From positions 1 to 44,947 of the forward strand of contig SXUI01000014.1 in assembly GCA_005790605.1 (NCBI GenBank): a DNA stretch of 44,947 nucleotides. Reading direction: 5' to 3'. This DNA comes from Planctomycetia bacterium. Its GTDB lineage: Bacteria > Planctomycetota > Phycisphaerae > Phycisphaerales > SM1A02. A program made the translations under genes and the position numbers. The notes beneath the pieces were generated by a model, which searched no databases, had not been told where the DNA came from, and saw nothing but the letters and a program-made list of their open reading frames with translations. This document shows positions 1 through 10,600 of this stretch, one piece after another. Every line of letters starts with the position of its first letter. The stretch's first letter is position 1.

Positions 1-756
1 GAAGTGCTGGAAGAGGACGGGATCGCCTCCCATGCCAGGATCGAAGATGCCGATGCCGAACGCGCGCTCAATGATGAGAAGCAACAGCGTGATACCGAGT
101 ACCGGTGTCGCGAGCACTTGAATCAGTGCCGTCGCGTACAGCGCCCACAAGAGCAGCGGCATCCGGAACCAAGTCATCCCCGGTGGACGAAGTTTGTGAA
201 TCGTCACGACGAAGTTCAGACCGGTGAAGATCGAACTAAAGCCGAGGACGAAGACGCCCATGACGACCGGAATCACGCCAGCGGTTTCGGTGCTCGTGCT
301 GTAGGGCGTGTAGAAAGTCCAACCTGTGTCGAATCCGCCGGCGAGCAGCGCATAGACCGAGAGCAGTGCGCCGGTGATCCAGAGGTAGTAACTGAAGAGA
401 TTGAGCCTTGGAAACGCGACATCCTTGGCGCCGAGCATGACGGGCAACACGAAGTTACCCAACGCGCCAGGGATGCTCGGAATGATCACGAGGAAGACCA
501 TGATCGCGCCGTGCAGCGTGAACGCTTGGTTGTACTGATCCGCGTCGATCCACGAGACTTCGCCTGGCGTCAACAGTTTGGTGCGCACAATGAGCGCGAA
601 CAGACCGCCGACGAAGAACGATGCCAGCACGGAAATCAGATACATCACGCCGATGCGCTTGTGATCGAGCGTAAACATCCACGACTTGATCCCACGCGTA
701 TAGGTGAGATAGTTGTCGGTCGATGCTGCGTGGCTTGAAGGAGTCAGCGTGGTCAT
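1..756 (-). CDS. coxA: cytochrome c oxidase subunit I (partial, 3' end beyond the window)
   Basis: Catalytic haem-copper subunit of the terminal oxidase, reducing oxygen to water and pumping protons across the inner membrane. 252 N-terminal residues are visible from an ATG at 756; the reading frame is still open at base 1, so about half of the usual 500-600 residues lie outside. The visible part shows the family start, with [15 protein letters not shown] before the first membrane helix, then [20 protein letters not shown], which holds the low-spin haem histidine in the HG motif, then [16 protein letters not shown] and [12 protein letters not shown]. It is the last visible gene of the act-SCO-cox operon, 81 bases after coxB, with no terminator seen between them. 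A GGA triplet lies about 12 bases before the ATG. The CuB and haem a3 ligands cannot be checked here. Family assignment is secure. Confidence 0.95.
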   Translation of the reverse strand, partial: MTTLTPSSHAASTDNYLTYTRGIKSWMFTLDHKRIGVMYLISVLASFFVGGLFALIVRTKLLTPGEVSWIDADQYNQAFTLHGAIMVFLVIIPSIPGALGNFVLPVMLGAKDVAFPRLNLFSYYLWITGALLSVYALLAGGFDTGWTFYTPYSTSTETAGVIPVVMGVFVLGFSSIFTGLNFVVTIHKLRPPGMTWFRMPLLLWALYATALIQVLATPVLGITLLLLIIERAFGIGIFDPGMGGDPVLFQHF

Positions 757-837
757 GGCTTCGCGTCCGTCTGTCAATGGCTCTGTCGAGACTCTGTCCT
801 GCTCTGCACGGGTCCTGCGCCGCAAGCGCGCTCTGCG

Positions 838-1992
838 TTACTTCGCGGCGCCTGCGCCGCCGATGAACTTGCCCTTCGCGTCGAACTGATCGAGGTTCTT
901 CATCATGCCGATGATGGCATCGATCGCCCTGTCGTTGAGTTGACCCTTGAAGGTCGGCATCACGTTGCCGAAAGGCACAACGATGTGCTCGCCCGGATTC
1001 AAGATCGAGTTGCGAACATACGACTCGGGGTTTTCGAATGCCTTCCCTGGGCCGATGAGCGAGGCGTAAGTCTCGCGGCCGTTGTCGAGCTTGCCATCGG
1101 CGCCCGCCCCACCCGACACGCGCGCCCACAAGCCTTGCCAGGTCGGGCCCGTGCTCGAACCGCCATTGAGCGTGTGGCACGACGCGCAGCGTCCGAACAA
1201 CTTCGGGCCCGCAACTTGCCAGAGTTCGTCACCCTTGAGCTCGTCCATCCATCGACCCTGCTTGTCGAGCCAGAGATCAAAGTCTGCTTGCGGAAGCGCA
1301 AAGACCTTCGCGTGCATCTTCGAGTGATCCTTGCCGCAGTACTCCGCGCAGAACAAGTGGTGGAACTTCTGCTTCGATGGATCTGCGTCGTTCCACCCTT
1401 CGGTGACATGGTCGGTTTGGAACCACAGCGTGGAATACCGACCCGGAACGACATCCTTCTTCACTCGGAATGCGGGGATGTACACCGCGTGGAGCACATC
1501 CTCCGAACGCATCACGAGCTTGACCGGTCGGCCGACCGGCACATAGAGATTGGAATCCGCACTCGCCGCACCCGTTGGGTAGCGGAAGTTCCAGAACCAC
1601 TTCTGACCCGTCACATCGATTTGATAAGCGTTCTGCGGCGGCGTCGAAAGGTCGATGAACCCGCGGAACCCAAACCAGAACATGAAGACGCAGAGAATTG
1701 TGGGGATGATCGTCCAGCCGAGCTCGAGCATCGTGTGGTGCGCCGGACCGCGCGCGTAGACCTCACGCCCCTTCTGGCGATACTTGATCGCGAAGTAGAT
1801 CATGAGACCGATGACGAGCACGAAGAAGAAGTAGCTGATCCACGCGATGAACTGGAACGCAAAGTCGACCTGTGGAGCGGCCGTTGACGCGCCCTCGGGC
1901 AACCAAAAATCCGCGGGACTGATAGGCACACTCGTCGAGAGCGCAGCCTGACCTTGAGATTCGGAATTGGCCTGAAGCAGAAGGTGAATCAT
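838..1992 (-). CDS. coxB: cytochrome c oxidase subunit II with C-terminal cytochrome c domain (caa3 type)
   Basis: Electron entry subunit of the oxidase. From the ATG at 1992 it has 384 residues: an N-terminal stretch, two membrane helices (about 45-68 and 92-113), a CuA cupredoxin domain and a fused cytochrome c. CuA ligands are visible: His168 in VLHAVYIP, then CAEYCGKDHSKM with Cys215, Cys219, His223 and Met226. The haem-binding CASCH is at 269-273 and a candidate Met ligand lies in NVMPTFKG. The fusion marks a caa3-type enzyme that takes electrons from a cytochrome c or directly from the neighbouring complex. The frame also opens upstream with a TTG at 2025 overlapping the SCO stop. I prefer the ATG because the 11 extra residues resemble no family sequence, but neither start has a good ribosome binding site. 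Confidence 0.95.
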   Translation of the reverse strand: MIHLLLQANSESQGQAALSTSVPISPADFWLPEGASTAAPQVDFAFQFIAWISYFFFVLVIGLMIYFAIKYRQKGREVYARGPAHHTMLELGWTIIPTILCVFMFWFGFRGFIDLSTPPQNAYQIDVTGQKWFWNFRYPTGAASADSNLYVPVGRPVKLVMRSEDVLHAVYIPAFRVKKDVVPGRYSTLWFQTDHVTEGWNDADPSKQKFHHLFCAEYCGKDHSKMHAKVFALPQADFDLWLDKQGRWMDELKGDELWQVAGPKLFGRCASCHTLNGGSSTGPTWQGLWARVSGGAGADGKLDNGRETYASLIGPGKAFENPESYVRNSILNPGEHIVVPFGNVMPTFKGQLNDRAIDAIIGMMKNLDQFDAKGKFIGGAGAAK

Positions 1993-2021
1993 GGATCGAC
2001 TCGGTTCAAACTGAATGACAA

Positions 2022-2891
2022 TCAAACAGACGCGTGCGCAGTTGAGTGTGGCTCGACCGCGCGACCCTGACCTTGCAATCGCTCACGACGCCAGAAGTAC
2101 ACAAGACCGCTCGCGACAACAACGAGCGTGAGCGCGCCTGCAAGCTGCATGACACGCATGGCCCCCACCACATAGCTTCCCGCGTTCGGGTCATAGACAT
2201 GGCACCAGAGGATGAATCGGTCGAGCGTCGAACCGATCTTTCCTTCGGATGCCTCAAGCAGCGCCATTCGGAGCTGCGGTGGATCAAACTTCGTTCCGTA
2301 GATATAGCGACCGACCCGCCCATCCGGCGTGATCACGAAGATCGCGGCCGCATGCGCGTAGTCACCATTCTCTTGCCGGCGATACTCAAAGCCGACTGCG
2401 TCTGCGATCGCCTTTGAGGACTTCGCACTTCCGGTGAGGAAATGGAACCCTTGCGCCGCGCCAGGCCGCCCGTACTCCGCGACATAGCCTTCCTTCTTCG
2501 CGCGAGCAAGGTCAGCGGTCTCGCTCGGATCGATCGACAGGCAGATGACCTCGTACTCGTTGCCGATGCTCCAATCGAGCTCAGTGAACGCATCGACCGC
2601 GCCATTGAGTACAAGCCCGCAGAGCATCGGGCACTTCATGTATCCAATCTGGAGAACAACCGGTCGCTCTCGCTTGAAGTAGTCCGCCAAGCGCACGCTC
2701 TCGCCCGCCTCATTGGTCAGCGCAGTCTCGAGGGGGAGCGTGGCATCGAGATGCTCCACGATGTCCACGCCCTTCAGCTCGGCAGGAACATCGCCGTTCA
2801 GCTGTGCCTCAGCCCCATTGACAAGGCACAACGCCGCGCCCAAGGCGACGATCGAAGTGCATTGCGTGAAGATGGAACGAGAAACGAACAT
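2022..2891 (-). CDS. SCO1/SenC-family copper chaperone
   Basis: Thioredoxin-fold protein that delivers copper to, or keeps reduced, the CuA site of oxidase subunit II; it acts outside the inner membrane. 289 residues from an ATG at 2891. An N-terminal hydrophobic stretch (about 10-29, ending in NGAEAQ) looks like a signal peptide. The copper motif is CPMLC (Cys87, Cys91), with the partner His180 in DYAHAAAIF. A C-terminal membrane helix at about 246-267 followed by WRRERLQ anchors it, which is less usual than the N-terminal anchor of mitochondrial Sco1. It lies between a small membrane protein (10 bases upstream) and coxB, as expected for a dedicated CuA assembly factor. The family is certain; copper delivery is inferred from the family and the context. 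Confidence 0.92.
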   Translation of the reverse strand: MFVSRSIFTQCTSIVALGAALCLVNGAEAQLNGDVPAELKGVDIVEHLDATLPLETALTNEAGESVRLADYFKRERPVVLQIGYMKCPMLCGLVLNGAVDAFTELDWSIGNEYEVICLSIDPSETADLARAKKEGYVAEYGRPGAAQGFHFLTGSAKSSKAIADAVGFEYRRQENGDYAHAAAIFVITPDGRVGRYIYGTKFDPPQLRMALLEASEGKIGSTLDRFILWCHVYDPNAGSYVVGAMRVMQLAGALTLVVVASGLVYFWRRERLQGQGRAVEPHSTAHASV

Positions 2892-2901
2892 GGCTTCGGC
2901 G

Positions 2902-3246
2902 TTACTTTGTGGCTCGCTTAGCTGCTGCGTCGGCGACGAGCAACTTCATCGCCTGGTCGATCGGAATGTGAATGCGCTCGGTGGACTTGTCGTCACTGTC
3001 GATTTCGATGAAACGACCGTACTGCGCGATGCGCGCCTTTTGCGCATTCGCAAGTTCAAATGACTCTTGGGGCAATTCTTCAATCACGCGCGTCTGCGTG
3101 AAGGAATCCTGCATTCCAAAGAACATCACACAGGTCGCAATCACGAGTGCTGCAAACCCAACGGTTCCTGCGAGCGACAGAAACCAGGTCATGCCCGGCT
3201 CTGGGTCATCCGTGAGTGTGACATGGGGAGGAAGTTCTTGACTCAT
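2902..3246 (-). CDS. small single-span membrane protein of the act-cox operon, function unknown
   Basis: 114 residues from an ATG at 3246. A soluble N-terminus with VTLTDDPEPGMTW is followed by one membrane helix at about 21-44. A polar region of about 70 residues comes next, with a charged patch EIDSDDKSTER and the amphipathic end IPIDQAMKLLVADAAA. There is no cysteine or CxxCH motif to bind haem or metal apart from one Cys inside the helix. It sits 24 bases after actF and 10 bases before the SCO gene, so it is co-transcribed with the respiratory genes. I do not recognise the family. Its size and topology suit an accessory subunit of alternative complex III or of the oxidase, or an assembly factor. 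That is inference from position only. Confidence 0.7.
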   Translation of the reverse strand: MSQELPPHVTLTDDPEPGMTWFLSLAGTVGFAALVIATCVMFFGMQDSFTQTRVIEELPQESFELANAQKARIAQYGRFIEIDSDDKSTERIHIPIDQAMKLLVADAAAKRATK

Positions 3247-3270
3247 AGCAATCGCTTTCTCAGAGACGCA

Positions 3271-4623
3271 TCAGGCGTTTTCAAACGAGAGTGATTCATG
3301 CAGACGAGGATCGCGCGCTGGAACGAGCGAGCGACCCTGGAGGTACGCAACCGATCCCGCAACGACGAGGCTGAGGACCCCGAACGAGAGGAGGTAATTC
3401 AAAGGATTGTCGAGGCCATTCGATTGCGTGCCATACTTCGCGACGAGGTCGCCATAGGTCGCGAACGAACCAATGTCGCTTGGAATCTCAGGCATCACGA
3501 GCCAGTACAGATCGATCCAGTGACAGCAGAGCATCCACGCCGCGGCGATCGCGAGTGAGACTCCGTATCGCTTTGGCCATCGGCTGATCATGCCCACGAA
3601 TGGGATGACGAAGTGCCCGAAGAGGAGCATGAGAGTGACGGGGAGCCAACCGCCGACTTGGCGCGTGAGGAACCAACCGGTTTCTTCTGGGAGATTCGCG
3701 TACCAAATCAGCATGTACTGGCTGAATCCGATGTAGGCCCAGAACACCATGCCGAAGGCGAAAAGCAGTTTGCCCAAGTCTTGAAGGTGCTCGCCGCTCA
3801 CGATGCCGGAGAGGAACCCCCAGCGCTTCAATCGAACGGTGATGAGTGCCAACGATGCGTACCCGCCTGTCACGCAACCAGTGAAGAAGTACACGCCGAA
3901 CATTGTGGAGAACCACGCGGGCGAGAGCGACATGATCCAGTCAACGGCCGCGAAGGTAGTCGTGAGTCCAAACGCGATCGCCGCCGGGCCAGACCATTTC
4001 TGCATGGCGTAGGTACGGCACATCGCTCCGTCTTGATCTTGCTTCGTGCTCTGGTTCGTGAAGAACCACGCGAGCAGTCCCCACGCGGCGAAGTACACCA
4101 CTGCACGAATGAGGAAGAAATTCGCATTCAAGAATGCGACCTTCTTCTCGACCACATGCGCCATGCCTGGGTCATTCGCCTCAAGAGTGGCCATGTCAGC
4201 CCAAGGGAAGAGCGTTCCCGCCGTGCCGTTGAAGAACATCCACAGCACTGGGATGAAGAGCAGCCAAATCCACTTCAGGTTCGATGCGAGCGCTTCGGCC
4301 GGACGACGCACGGCGACACTCCAGCCTGCGCGTGTCAGGAACTGAATGATGACGAAGAACAAACCACCAAGGCAGATCGTGAGCCCAAAGAGGAAACTCA
4401 CGAGATACATCTTCCAGAAGGTCCGCGCATCGGTCTCAAACGCGCCGGTCTTTCCGAGGTAGACGCCTGCGCCAAGGCAGACAATCCCGATGCCGACCGC
4501 CGCATTGCGGAGCGTGAGGCTACCAGGACCCAGTTGGGTGTTCTTGGGAGAGAGATCTGCGTGCGAAGCGTGACTCATGAAATCAGTCTTTCGTTTGAAG
4601 CGCGCCCAACGGTGCGCTTCCAT
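3271..4623 (-). CDS. actF: alternative complex III quinone-binding membrane subunit ActF
   Basis: Large integral membrane subunit of quinol:cytochrome c reductase (ACIII), paralogous to ActC/NrfD proteins and proposed to take part in quinol binding or proton movement. 450 residues from an ATG at 4623. A second ATG at 4578 (MSHASHADLSP) would give 435 residues and leaves out a basic, non-family N-terminus, so it may be the true start. About ten hydrophobic segments are visible, starting with LRNAAVGIGIVCLGAGVYLG, with family-like stretches such as FFNGTAGTLFPWADMA, CHWIDLYWLVMPEIP and FGHFVIPFVGMISRWPK. It follows actE by 11 bases (or 56 with the later start). No cofactor motif is expected and none is seen. 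Confidence 0.9.
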   Translation of the reverse strand: MEAHRWARFKRKTDFMSHASHADLSPKNTQLGPGSLTLRNAAVGIGIVCLGAGVYLGKTGAFETDARTFWKMYLVSFLFGLTICLGGLFFVIIQFLTRAGWSVAVRRPAEALASNLKWIWLLFIPVLWMFFNGTAGTLFPWADMATLEANDPGMAHVVEKKVAFLNANFFLIRAVVYFAAWGLLAWFFTNQSTKQDQDGAMCRTYAMQKWSGPAAIAFGLTTTFAAVDWIMSLSPAWFSTMFGVYFFTGCVTGGYASLALITVRLKRWGFLSGIVSGEHLQDLGKLLFAFGMVFWAYIGFSQYMLIWYANLPEETGWFLTRQVGGWLPVTLMLLFGHFVIPFVGMISRWPKRYGVSLAIAAAWMLCCHWIDLYWLVMPEIPSDIGSFATYGDLVAKYGTQSNGLDNPLNYLLSFGVLSLVVAGSVAYLQGRSLVPARDPRLHESLSFENA

Positions 4624-4634
4624 TCAAGCGTGGC

Positions 4635-5318
4635 TTACTTCAGAAGTGGAAGATCCTTGCGACGTTCCGGTGGCACATCTTGGGTGGTCGCGTTCTGTGA
4701 TCGTTGCAGCGCCTGCACATAACAGGCGATTGCCCATCGATCGTCGGTCGTAATCTGTCCTTGATATCCCGCCATGTTGCGGATGCCATTCGTCGCGACA
4801 TTGAAAATCATGCCGAGTCGATGTTCGCGAATCAGTGGGTCATGCAAGCTCTTCGCCGCAACCCACTTGGTTCCCATGACTGGACCATTGGTGTTCGACA
4901 TCAGCGCCATGGCGCGTTGGTTCACAATCCCATCGCCGTAGCCCGCGTAACCGTGGCATGCCGAGCAATAGATGTTGTACCGCTGCTGACCGCGAGCAAT
5001 GAATGCGTCGGTCAGCTGCAACTGCGACGGCAAACTGTCGGCCCAATCACCTTGCACCGCGCCTTCCCAGTAATGCGTGTCATCGTAGGTTTCGCCACGA
5101 GCCACGCTTCCTTCGACAGCCGGCCGCATCGCGCGATGATCTGCGAAGAGGGGATTCTTCGTCTGCGTCTTGAACTTCGGTTGGAAGTCCATGTCTTGAA
5201 AGATATGCACGGCGCGATTTGCATCCGGCGTCGCACGAACACGTGCGATGATGGTGAATGGCAAGACCGCGGCGACGGTCGCGAGAAGAGCTAGAAATAC
5301 GAGCCAGCGTGGGGGCAT
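4635..5318 (-). CDS. actE: alternative complex III monohaem cytochrome c subunit ActE
   Basis: Monohaem cytochrome c of ACIII that passes electrons from the pentahaem/Fe-S part towards the oxidase. 227 residues from the ATG at 5318, which has a strong ribosome binding site (GGAGG, six bases upstream) inside the end of actD; the frame also opens at a GTG at 5351, which lacks such a site. An N-terminal helix (about 5-25) anchors or exports it. The haem motif is CSACH at 118-122, followed by GYAGYGDG. A Met in NGIRNMAGY is a plausible sixth ligand. It starts 2 bases after the actD stop, so the two are translationally coupled. Confidence 0.93.
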   Translation of the reverse strand: MPPRWLVFLALLATVAAVLPFTIIARVRATPDANRAVHIFQDMDFQPKFKTQTKNPLFADHRAMRPAVEGSVARGETYDDTHYWEGAVQGDWADSLPSQLQLTDAFIARGQQRYNIYCSACHGYAGYGDGIVNQRAMALMSNTNGPVMGTKWVAAKSLHDPLIREHRLGMIFNVATNGIRNMAGYQGQITTDDRWAIACYVQALQRSQNATTQDVPPERRKDLPLLK

Positions 5319-5319
5319 G

Positions 5320-5919
5320 TCAGTCCTCCACCGCTTCGACCGCACTTGCACCGAGGGTACGAAGGAAAGCCTCCGTAGAGCCGCGCAAGAATTTTGGGTC
5401 GCGTGCCTCGATCACAACGAAGAAACGATCGTTCGTTGCTCGACGGAAGCGGTTGTTCTGTAGGAGTGGGTGGTAGAGCCGAGGAAGTCCGTTGAAGAGG
5501 AACATCAACCCCACACAGGAGAGTGCGGAGAAGAGCACCGTCAACTCGAACATCACCGGGATAAACGCCGGCAAACTCATCATCGGCTTGCCGGAGATCA
5601 GGTACGGGTAACCAGTCACCTTCACGAGAGCCCAGGCAGGGAACCCAAACGAGTTGGTGAAAGTCTGCAACGCGAATGCGGCGGCAGTGCCCGTCGCGCC
5701 CGCGCCGAACACGAAGAAGGGAAGCCAAGTGCGCTTCACGCCCATCGCTTTATCGAGTCCGTGCACAGGGAAAGGCGTACAGCAGTCCCACCAAATGAAT
5801 CCAGCATCGCGCACCTTCTCGGCGGCGTGCATGAGGTCGTGCGTATTCTCAAACTCCGCGATGAGTCCGTAGACCGGACGGCGCGAGGCAGGAGACGGTG
5901 CATGCGAAACGGCGGACAT
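5320..5919 (-). CDS. actD: alternative complex III membrane subunit ActD (DUF3341)
   Basis: Two-helix membrane subunit of ACIII. 199 residues. The N-terminal soluble part has the family pattern YGLIAEFENTHDLMHAAEKV and the conserved TPFPVHGLDKAMG at 48-60. Two membrane helices follow at about 66-87 and 117-142 and pack against ActC/ActF in the known complexes. The ATG at 5919 overlaps the actC stop (TGATG), so translation is coupled. No cofactor motif is seen or expected. Confidence 0.92.
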   Translation of the reverse strand: MSAVSHAPSPASRRPVYGLIAEFENTHDLMHAAEKVRDAGFIWWDCCTPFPVHGLDKAMGVKRTWLPFFVFGAGATGTAAAFALQTFTNSFGFPAWALVKVTGYPYLISGKPMMSLPAFIPVMFELTVLFSALSCVGLMFLFNGLPRLYHPLLQNNRFRRATNDRFFVVIEARDPKFLRGSTEAFLRTLGASAVEAVED

Positions 5920-7376
5920 CAGTGTGCGCTCCCATGCTTGGCGTGACCATGCGCATGCGCGTGATCAGGGTTGTGCGGATCTGCTGCGGGCATGACGGCC
6001 TTCACTTCAGCCATCGCAATCATCGGAAGGAAACGGCAGAACAAGAGGAACAGCGTGAAGAACAGCCCGAATGCGCCGAGCATCGTGCCGATGTCGACCC
6101 AAGTCGGCGTGAACTGATCCCACGAACTCGGGAGGAAGTCGTTCGCAAGGCTCGTCACGATGATGACGAATCGCTCAAACCACATGCCGACATTCACGAC
6201 GATCGAGAGGACGAACATCATCGGGATGCTGGTGCGCATCTTCTTAAACCAGAAGAGCTGCGGCGTGATCACATTGCAGCTCACCATGATCCAGTATGCC
6301 CACCAGTACTGACCGAAGGCGCGATTCACAAATGCGAACTTCTCGAAGGCTGCGCCGGAGTACCACGCGACGAAGAACTCCATCGAGTACGCATAACCCA
6401 CCATGCAACCGGTCGCGAGAATGACCTTGTTCATGTTGTCGAGGTGGCGCAGCGTGATGAGATCCTTGAGTCCGAAGAGCTCGCGCGCAGGAACCGCAAG
6501 GGTCAACACCATCGCGAATCCGCTGAAGATGGCGCCCGCGACGAAGTACGGCGGGAAGATGGTCGTGTGCCAACCGGGAAGTTGGGATGTGGCGAAGTCG
6601 AACGAAACGACCGAGTGCACCGAAAGCACGAGCGGAGTCGAGAGCGCTGCGAGGATGAGGTATGCGCGCTCGTAACGATGCCAGTGTCGATTCGAACCGC
6701 GCCATCCGAGGGCGAAGAGCCCGTACGCGAACTGCTGCAGTTTGCCCTTCGCGCGATCGCGAAGCGTTGCGAGATCTGGAATCATGCCCGTGTACCAGAA
6801 CACGAGCGAAACAGTGAAGTAGGTACTCACTGCGAAAACGTCCCAGAGCAATGGCGAGCGGAACTGCGGCCACATGTCCATCTGGTTGGGAATCGGGAAG
6901 AGCCAGTACGCGAACCACACGCGACCGACATGGATACCTGGGAACAGACCGGCGCAGATGACTGCGAAGATCGTCATCGCTTCCGCGAATCGATTGATGC
7001 CGGTGCGCCACTTCTGGCGGAAGAGGAACAAGATCGCGCTAATGAGCGTTCCTGCGTGACCGATACCGACCCAGAACACGAAGTTCGTGATGTCGAACGC
7101 CCACATGACAGGGTTGTTGAGGCCCCAAACACCGACACCGGTGAAGATGAGGTAGGAGACGCAGAATCCGAGGAATCCGAGTACTGCGAGCGACAATGCG
7201 AAGGCGATGTACCACGCCTTCGGAGCGCGACGCGCTTCCGCGACACGACACACTGTCGTGGTGACCTCCGCGAAGGTCGTGAGATTCAAGACCAACGGCG
7301 CGCGTGTTCCTGGCTCTTCGACAGTGTTGTCGATGACTTCAGCGGCGTGCGTGTGAGAAACGGGAAGCGTGCTCAT
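5919..7376 (-). CDS. actC: alternative complex III quinone-binding membrane subunit ActC (NrfD family)
   Basis: Integral membrane subunit of the NrfD/PsrC type that holds the quinol site next to the Fe-S protein ActB. 485 residues from an ATG at 7376 that overlaps the actB stop (ATGA). About ten hydrophobic segments are visible; family stretches include [57 protein letters not shown] and [18 protein letters not shown]. The C-terminus is His-rich ([17 protein letters not shown]), which may bind metal loosely but is not a known functional motif. It lies between actB and actD, the usual order. Confidence 0.94.
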   Translation of the reverse strand: MSTLPVSHTHAAEVIDNTVEEPGTRAPLVLNLTTFAEVTTTVCRVAEARRAPKAWYIAFALSLAVLGFLGFCVSYLIFTGVGVWGLNNPVMWAFDITNFVFWVGIGHAGTLISAILFLFRQKWRTGINRFAEAMTIFAVICAGLFPGIHVGRVWFAYWLFPIPNQMDMWPQFRSPLLWDVFAVSTYFTVSLVFWYTGMIPDLATLRDRAKGKLQQFAYGLFALGWRGSNRHWHRYERAYLILAALSTPLVLSVHSVVSFDFATSQLPGWHTTIFPPYFVAGAIFSGFAMVLTLAVPARELFGLKDLITLRHLDNMNKVILATGCMVGYAYSMEFFVAWYSGAAFEKFAFVNRAFGQYWWAYWIMVSCNVITPQLFWFKKMRTSIPMMFVLSIVVNVGMWFERFVIIVTSLANDFLPSSWDQFTPTWVDIGTMLGAFGLFFTLFLLFCRFLPMIAMAEVKAVMPAADPHNPDHAHAHGHAKHGSAH

Positions 7377-10300
7377 GAATGCGCCTCGTGCGAAGCCGCT
7401 GAACTATGCGAGTCAGTCGAGTCATGGCCTGTGCCATGGCCATGATCATGTGCGTCGGCGCCATGCTCGATCGCTGGATTCCAAACGCGCGCGAGATACT
7501 TCAAGCGCGGCTTCGTATTGAGTTCATCAAGAAGTCCATAGCTGCGCGGGCCCTTCTGAGCCGCGGCTACTTCGCTCGTCTTCACATTGAGATCGCCAAA
7601 CACGATCGCGCCAGTCGGGCATGCCTCTTGGCACGCGGTCTGGACGGTGCCATCAGCAATCGCCCACTCAGGCGCGCCTTCCACACCGCCCTGCTTCGCC
7701 CACGCATTCTTCGTGTTGATGCGGGCGTCTTGGATGCGCTGCACGCAGAAGGTGCATTTCTCCATGACGCCGCGCGTGCGCACAGTGACATCAGGATTGA
7801 ACTGCATGCGTGGCCACTCGTTGGGACCTTCGGAGGTGTAGTACTCGGGCTTGGTCATGAAGACGCCGCCCTCTCGCACTGGCTCGCGTCGATGCCAATC
7901 GAAGAAGTTGAAGCGACGAACCTTGTATGGGCAGTTGTTGCTGCAGTAACGGGTACCGATGCAACGGTTGTAGACCATCGCGTTGAGCCCTTGCTCATCA
8001 TGCACCGTTGCCGCGACGGGGCAAACTTGTTCGCACGGCGCGTTCTCGCAATGCATGCACGCGATCGGCTGCACCGCAAAGCCGCTTGGCTTGGCCGGAT
8101 CCGATCCGCGGAAGTAGCGATCAACACGAATCCAGTGCATCTCTCGACCGCGAGCGACTTGATCCTTACCCACGATCGGCGTGTTGTTTTCAGCTTGACA
8201 TGCTGTCACGCACGCGCTGCAGCCGGTGCACGAGGCCAAGTCAATCGACATCGCCCAGCGGAACTTCGCGCCCGCGAGATTCGATTCATCCCACAACGAG
8301 AGCGTGTGCGGGACATGGTTCGCATGCGCTGCAAATCCAGGCTCGTGCTGGTATGTCGCGAGCGACGCGCTACGCACGAGCGCAGGCAGACGCTCCTGAA
8401 TGCCAGACTCTGGAACCTTCGGATCGAGTGCATCAATCGCACCGTGATCTTGTGTGTGCGCGAAGGCGTAGCGCTCGGAGGTCTTCGTGATGCCAGCAGT
8501 ACGGGTGAAGTAGGGCTCGGTCGACGACTGCAATTGATACGAGTTGAAGCCCGCATCAGCAGCAATCTTGCCCGCAACCGCAGATCGTCCATACCCAAAT
8601 GCAATCGAGGCGCAGTCATCGGGATGACCAGGCACGATCCAAGCAGCAACCTTCAAGTCACCGCCCGCGACCTTGACTTCAAGCACATCGCCGTTTGCCC
8701 AACCCTTTGCGCTCGCGGTCGTCGGCGAGACGAGAAGCGCATTGTCCCAAGTGATCTTGGTGATTGGATCGGGCAACTCCTGCATCCATGCCATGTTGGC
8801 GAGACGCCCATCGACCATCTTGTTGTCGAAGAAGAAACTCACTTCGAATCCATCACCAACGCGCGACGCTGCTTGTGCGATTGTCGATGCAACTGGTGCT
8901 GCAGCAATCGTCGCAGTCGCCGTCGATGGCACGAAGCCCGCGTCGAGATTCGTGCGCCAGTACTTCTCAAACTCCGCGCCCGACAGCCCGCACATCGCGG
9001 TATGCGTGCGACGGACGATCGAGTACGCATCCTTGAGCGCGTCACCGGTGAGTTCGGCGAGCAATTCAACGGCGTTCTTGCCGCCCTGCGCTTCATCCAT
9101 CATCGGAAGAATCGTCGGCTGCCCCAGCACGATCGAACCATCCCACGCGCGGCCGTCGAACCAATTCTCGAGCGCATGGCACGCGGGAATGTGCCACGAA
9201 CTGAGCGCGGTCGTTTCATTCGCGTAGAAGGAGAGGTGAACAACCTCGGTGGCCTTCTTGATCTTCGCACCAAAGCCGAGATCTGCCGGCGCGTCATACG
9301 CAGGATTGCTCCCGAGGATCACAAGCGTCGAGACCTTGCCATCGCCAAGTGCACTCGCGAGTGACGCAAGCTGCGTCGTCACCGGCGCGCCGGTCGAGCT
9401 CGCACGGTACGCCGCGGCTGCGCTCTGCAATTTCGCATTGATTGATGCGGCAATCGCGTGGCATGCAGGATCCGCAGTGCGGCCCGCAAACACAAGCGCG
9501 CCCGCGCCAGCCTTCGCAAGATCCTTTGCCAACTCGGCAAAGACTTCTTTGCCGTGCGCGTCCAAGATGTGGTCCGCAGCACTGCCCGAAAGAAGTGCAT
9601 CCGCGCCCGACACACCAAGTTCCTTCGCGACCATCGCCGCAAAGACTGCGACTTCGCTCGGGCGCATCGTGAATCGCTCATCCGCACTCAGCCCAGTCAC
9701 GCTCAGTGTGCTCTCCGCAACATAGAGGCGACTCATCTCTTGCTTGGACGGATCAGTGTTCGCGATCCTGCGACCCTTCGCCCAATCACCGGCGAACTTC
9801 ACACCCATCGCGGCGTCATTGAGCGGATCTCCGTCGAGCACGAGCATGACGCTCGCCTTCGAAAAATCAGGTGTCGCGACCGCGCCTGTTCCGGCAATCG
9901 AAGCGTCGTCATTCGCCGCGCCCCACCAGGTCCAAGTCGCCTTCGGATACGCCGTCGCGAAACGCGACTTCATGTCGGCAAGGGTTGGCGATGCAGAGAG
10001 ATCGCAAAGCACTGCGAGGCCCTCACCGCCGTTGCCGCTCCAAGTCGCGCGGTTCGTGGCGCACCACTCCGCGAATGCTGCGTAGTTCGACGGTGCCTGC
10101 CCGCGACTCGCGCTTCGGCTGCGATCGGTGTCATACAACTCAAGGATGCGCGCCTGCGTGGAAGGCATCGACGCGCCTGCGCCTGCGAAGAGACGGTTGC
10201 CGTCGAGCTTGACTGGACGACCATCAAAGGTCTTCGCAACCGCGGGCTGCGCCACACCCCAAGTTTCGACCATCGTGGCGTAAGGGACGGGGACCCCCGC

Positions 10301-10600
10301 CGTACGGTTCTTCTGCGCAGCGGCAAATGGAACAATCTTCGCCTCTGGAATGCGGCGGCACGCAGCCAAGCCAGCAAGCGCGAAGCTCGCGCCCATCACC
10401 TTAATAAACGTGCGTCGATCATCGCCGGCAGCAAGCTCCGCAGCACCTGGCGAGAACTCGCGCGCCATGAGTTGCTGAAACTCCTCGGCGTGCGAAAACT
10501 CTTCGAGGCTGCGCCAGAACTCTGGAGCGGCGGTGCGCGCATGCGCATCGAGAGTCGTGCCTTGGGGAGCGCATCCTGTGTCGTTCTTCTGCATCGGCAT
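7373..10600 (-). CDS. actB: alternative complex III iron-sulfur subunit ActB (Mo-oxidoreductase-like domain fused to ferredoxin domain)
   Basis: Peripheral Fe-S subunit of quinol:cytochrome c reductase. 1075 residues from the ATG at 10600; the frame also opens upstream at a TTG (10687) that overlaps actA. A twin-arginine signal is visible ([10 protein letters not shown], Arg62-Arg63) with a lipobox at LAGLAAC (Cys81), so the protein is probably Tat-exported and lipid-anchored. The large middle part (about 110-750) resembles the molybdopterin oxidoreductase fold, which in this family carries no molybdenum cofactor. From about 785 there are four cysteine clusters: [35 protein letters not shown] and CTFC...CQEAC. 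These match the [3Fe-4S]/[4Fe-4S] set of NrfC-like proteins. ActB1 and ActB2 are fused here, as in many ACIII operons. Confidence 0.95.
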   Translation of the reverse strand: MPMQKNDTGCAPQGTTLDAHARTAAPEFWRSLEEFSHAEEFQQLMAREFSPGAAELAAGDDRRTFIKVMGASFALAGLAACRRIPEAKIVPFAAAQKNRTAGVPVPYATMVETWGVAQPAVAKTFDGRPVKLDGNRLFAGAGASMPSTQARILELYDTDRSRSASRGQAPSNYAAFAEWCATNRATWSGNGGEGLAVLCDLSASPTLADMKSRFATAYPKATWTWWGAANDDASIAGTGAVATPDFSKASVMLVLDGDPLNDAAMGVKFAGDWAKGRRIANTDPSKQEMSRLYVAESTLSVTGLSADERFTMRPSEVAVFAAMVAKELGVSGADALLSGSAADHILDAHGKEVFAELAKDLAKAGAGALVFAGRTADPACHAIAASINAKLQSAAAAYRASSTGAPVTTQLASLASALGDGKVSTLVILGSNPAYDAPADLGFGAKIKKATEVVHLSFYANETTALSSWHIPACHALENWFDGRAWDGSIVLGQPTILPMMDEAQGGKNAVELLAELTGDALKDAYSIVRRTHTAMCGLSGAEFEKYWRTNLDAGFVPSTATATIAAAPVASTIAQAASRVGDGFEVSFFFDNKMVDGRLANMAWMQELPDPITKITWDNALLVSPTTASAKGWANGDVLEVKVAGGDLKVAAWIVPGHPDDCASIAFGYGRSAVAGKIAADAGFNSYQLQSSTEPYFTRTAGITKTSERYAFAHTQDHGAIDALDPKVPESGIQERLPALVRSASLATYQHEPGFAAHANHVPHTLSLWDESNLAGAKFRWAMSIDLASCTGCSACVTACQAENNTPIVGKDQVARGREMHWIRVDRYFRGSDPAKPSGFAVQPIACMHCENAPCEQVCPVAATVHDEQGLNAMVYNRCIGTRYCSNNCPYKVRRFNFFDWHRREPVREGGVFMTKPEYYTSEGPNEWPRMQFNPDVTVRTRGVMEKCTFCVQRIQDARINTKNAWAKQGGVEGAPEWAIADGTVQTACQEACPTGAIVFGDLNVKTSEVAAAQKGPRSYGLLDELNTKPRLKYLARVWNPAIEHGADAHDHGHGTGHDSTDSHSSAASHEAHS

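Noticed and set aside
4-738. 244-codon plus-strand frame at the left edge
   Set aside because: It is antisense to oxidase subunit I, whose frame is open to the window edge and matches the family.
3613-4722. 369-codon plus-strand frame opposite actF
   Set aside because: Charged low-complexity translation typical of antisense frames; actF is hydrophobic and family-like.
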